Of a stretch of DNA of 43,193 nt, positions 41,649-43,193 are shown piece by piece. Origin of the DNA: JALENY01 sp036310185. GTDB taxonomy: Bacteria; Bacillota; Clostridia; Lachnospirales; Lachnospiraceae. Made by a program: the position numbers and the translations under genes. The stretch is from positions 1-43,193 of the forward strand of contig JAXJSH010000071.1 in NCBI GenBank assembly GCA_036310185.1, read 5' to 3'. Under the pieces are notes generated by a model, which worked only from the letters and a program-made list of their open reading frames with translations, was not told the DNA's origin and searched no databases. Numbering within the stretch: the stretch's first letter is position 1; every line of letters begins with the position of its first letter.

Positions 41649-42134
41649 TTACAGAATTCCGTACATAATCAGGCTTACGATCGTAGTCGCCATGGCAATA
41701 CCGATCAAAATCGACACAGAAGCCTTTTTAATGTCGATTCCCAGCAAAGATGCGATCAATGCGCCAGTCCATGCTCCGGTTCCCGGAAGGGGAATACCTA
41801 CAAACAGCATCAATCCTAAAAATTCGCCTTTATCCAAAGCATTGCTCTTATTCATAGCTCTGTTTTCCAGCTTTGTTACAATAGAGCCGAAAAATTTTGT
41901 CGGACGAAGCCACTTAAATATCTTTTTGATAAAAAGTAAAATAAACGGAATCGGTACAATATTTCCTATAACAGAAAATATAATTGTAGACATAAGCGGC
42001 AGTCCTAACAGTCTTCCTACGATAATCCCACCTCTGCATTCCAGAAGCGGCATCAGCGAAACAATAAAAGTCACTGCCTCAGCCGGAATATACTGCCCCA
42101 GCGTATTGGCAAACCAGGTTGCTATCGCGTCCAT
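41649..42134 (-). CDS. Small multidrug export protein family (COG2426)
   Basis: Membrane protein of 161 residues with about four helices. MPLLECRGGIIVGRLLGLP and the C-terminal VGIPLPGTGAWTGALIASLLGI are hallmarks of the PF06695 family. Despite its name, transport by this family is barely tested. The gene is monocistronic or follows hisC at a distance of 150 nt on the same strand. No special regulatory signal is seen. Confidence 0.9.
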   Translation of the reverse strand: MDAIATWFANTLGQYIPAEAVTFIVSLMPLLECRGGIIVGRLLGLPLMSTIIFSVIGNIVPIPFILLFIKKIFKWLRPTKFFGSIVTKLENRAMNKSNALDKGEFLGLMLFVGIPLPGTGAWTGALIASLLGIDIKKASVSILIGIAMATTIVSLIMYGIL

Positions 42135-42284
42135 AAATCCTCCTTAAATACATGCTCCTAAATGGATATTTCAAAACGTCATTTAACACTATATCATCTC
42201 AACCGGCCATTCGTCCACTATATTTTTCTGTATTCTTTCACCCAAAACATATATTCCGCATTTTGCTTTTATAATGGGCTCCCT

Positions 42285-43193
42285 TTATTTCAGGTACTCT
42301 TTCAAAAATGCCACAAATTTTTCCATCTCTTCCTGGGTTCCGATGGTAATACGAAGGTAATTATCAATACGTGGTTTGCTAAAATAGCGTACATAAATAT
42401 GTTTTTCCCGGAGCGCTTCAAAAATTTCTTTTGCGGGCACATTTTTGTGCGCGGCAAAAATAAAGTTTGCTTTTGAATCCCGGAATGTGAACCCCAGCGC
42501 TTTTAATTCTTTTGCTGTCCACTCTCTTGTGGCCTTAATCTTACGCACAGTCTCTTCAAAATATGCCCTGTCTTCCACTGCAGCCACGCCCATCTCAATG
42601 GCCGGACGGTTCAGGGTGTAAGAATTGAACGAATATTTCACATCATTCAGATATTTGATCAGCACTTCATTGCCAAATGCATAGCCGATTCGCATGCCTG
42701 CCATGGAACGGGATTTTGAAAAAGTCTGTACCACCAGCAGATTGTCATATTTTTCAATCAGCGGCAATGCTGTCTCAGCACCAAAGTCCACATACGCTTC
42801 ATCCACAACCACAATACTCTCCGGATTGTGTTTCACAATATCCTCAATGGCTTCCAGCGGCATCTCCACACCTGTAGGTGCATTCGGATTGGGGAAAATG
42901 ATCCCGCCGTTTTCCTTATAATAGTCTTCTTTTACAATCTCAAACTCTTCATTCAGCGGCTGACACACATACGGAATGCGCAGCATGTCTGCCCATACAT
43001 CGTAAAAAGAATATGTAATATCCGGAAACAGAACCGGTTTTTCCGAATTGAAAAAAGTCATAAAAATCATAGCCAGAACATCGTCAGAACCAACGCCCAC
43101 AAAAACCTGTTCCTTTTTCAGTCCGTAATTTTCTGCCAGAGCCCCCACCAGTTTTCCAATGGTCGGATCCGGATACAGACGCATCTGCTCCGC
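42285..43193 (-). CDS. hisC: Histidinol-phosphate aminotransferase, 5' end outside window
   Basis: PLP-dependent aminotransferase of histidine synthesis converting imidazole-acetol phosphate and glutamate to histidinol phosphate. The frame stays open to the window edge (AEQMRLYPDP...), so the internal Met at 43184 is not the start; about 50 N-terminal residues are missing. Visible motifs are GVGSDDVLAMI, FPNPNAPTGVEM, VVVDEAYVDFG, and the PLP lysine in VQTFSKSRSMAGMRIGY. The C-terminal YLRITIGTQEEMEKF is complete. Other class-I relatives are possible, but the length and motif set favour HisC. Confidence 0.93.
   Translation of the reverse strand, partial: AEQMRLYPDPTIGKLVGALAENYGLKKEQVFVGVGSDDVLAMIFMTFFNSEKPVLFPDITYSFYDVWADMLRIPYVCQPLNEEFEIVKEDYYKENGGIIFPNPNAPTGVEMPLEAIEDIVKHNPESIVVVDEAYVDFGAETALPLIEKYDNLLVVQTFSKSRSMAGMRIGYAFGNEVLIKYLNDVKYSFNSYTLNRPAIEMGVAAVEDRAYFEETVRKIKATREWTAKELKALGFTFRDSKANFIFAAHKNVPAKEIFEALREKHIYVRYFSKPRIDNYLRITIGTQEEMEKFVAFLKEYLK

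Noticed and set aside
1..43193. CRISPR arrays, tRNA or rRNA genes, prophage and IS transposases
   Set aside because: None seen: no regular spaced repeats, no cloverleaf or rRNA-like sequence, no transposase or phage proteins among the long frames.

Overview
This window looks like chromosomal DNA of a gut-type Firmicute, most likely a Lachnospiraceae member (Blautia/Ruminococcus-like). The grounds are moderate GC, strong AGGAGG ribosome binding sites, compact operons, many GNAT and AraC-type genes, cytidylate-kinase-like (AAA_26) proteins, a predicted PPi-dependent phosphofructokinase, and MATE/EamA/CPBP families. The genus is inference. No rRNA, tRNA, CRISPR array, prophage or intact insertion sequence was seen.

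Left region (2-10705). After the 3' part of an M18 aminopeptidase comes a seven-gene minus-strand operon: a PotABCD-type ABC importer, a CodA-type deaminase, a PucR regulator and an EamA permease. It is driven from a near-perfect sigma-A promoter at 8665-8694. Divergently transcribed from the same intergenic region are a creatininase-family enzyme and a cytidylate-kinase-like protein. The creatininase keeps the metal and substrate residues of true creatininase at matching spacing. The deaminase keeps all CodA metal ligands but has Ser where CodA has the substrate-side Asp314. Together they suggest uptake and breakdown of a small nitrogen heterocycle, possibly creatinine. The importer's second permease gene carries a frameshift in a T run inside its EAA loop.

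Middle region (10706-23232) is accessory. It is bracketed by two copies of a structured intergenic repeat (10991-11179 and 22998-23100, same orientation). Between them lie a SUKH-type protein with a membrane tail, GNATs, two neighbouring genes that each lost an internal segment, a TIKI/TraB-like membrane fusion, an XRE regulator and a CPBP protease that share a 28-nt tripartite operator-like motif, an epimerase, a nitroreductase, a half receiver domain, and an AraC-aminoglycoside-phosphotransferase fusion.

Right region (23233-43193) is mostly housekeeping and transport: a Crp/Fnr regulator, a PdaB-like deacetylase, asnB, a two-component system divergent from an ABC-2 exporter with a perfect palindrome between them, maf, topB, a MATE transporter overlapping a second cytidylate-kinase-like gene behind a leader terminator, GH13 glucosidase with an AraC regulator, phosphofructokinase, a small multidrug export protein and the 3' part of hisC. 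Recurrent themes are hairpins placed between promoter and start codon (creatininase, MATE, possibly pucR) and the pairing of cytidylate-kinase-like genes with two of those leaders.
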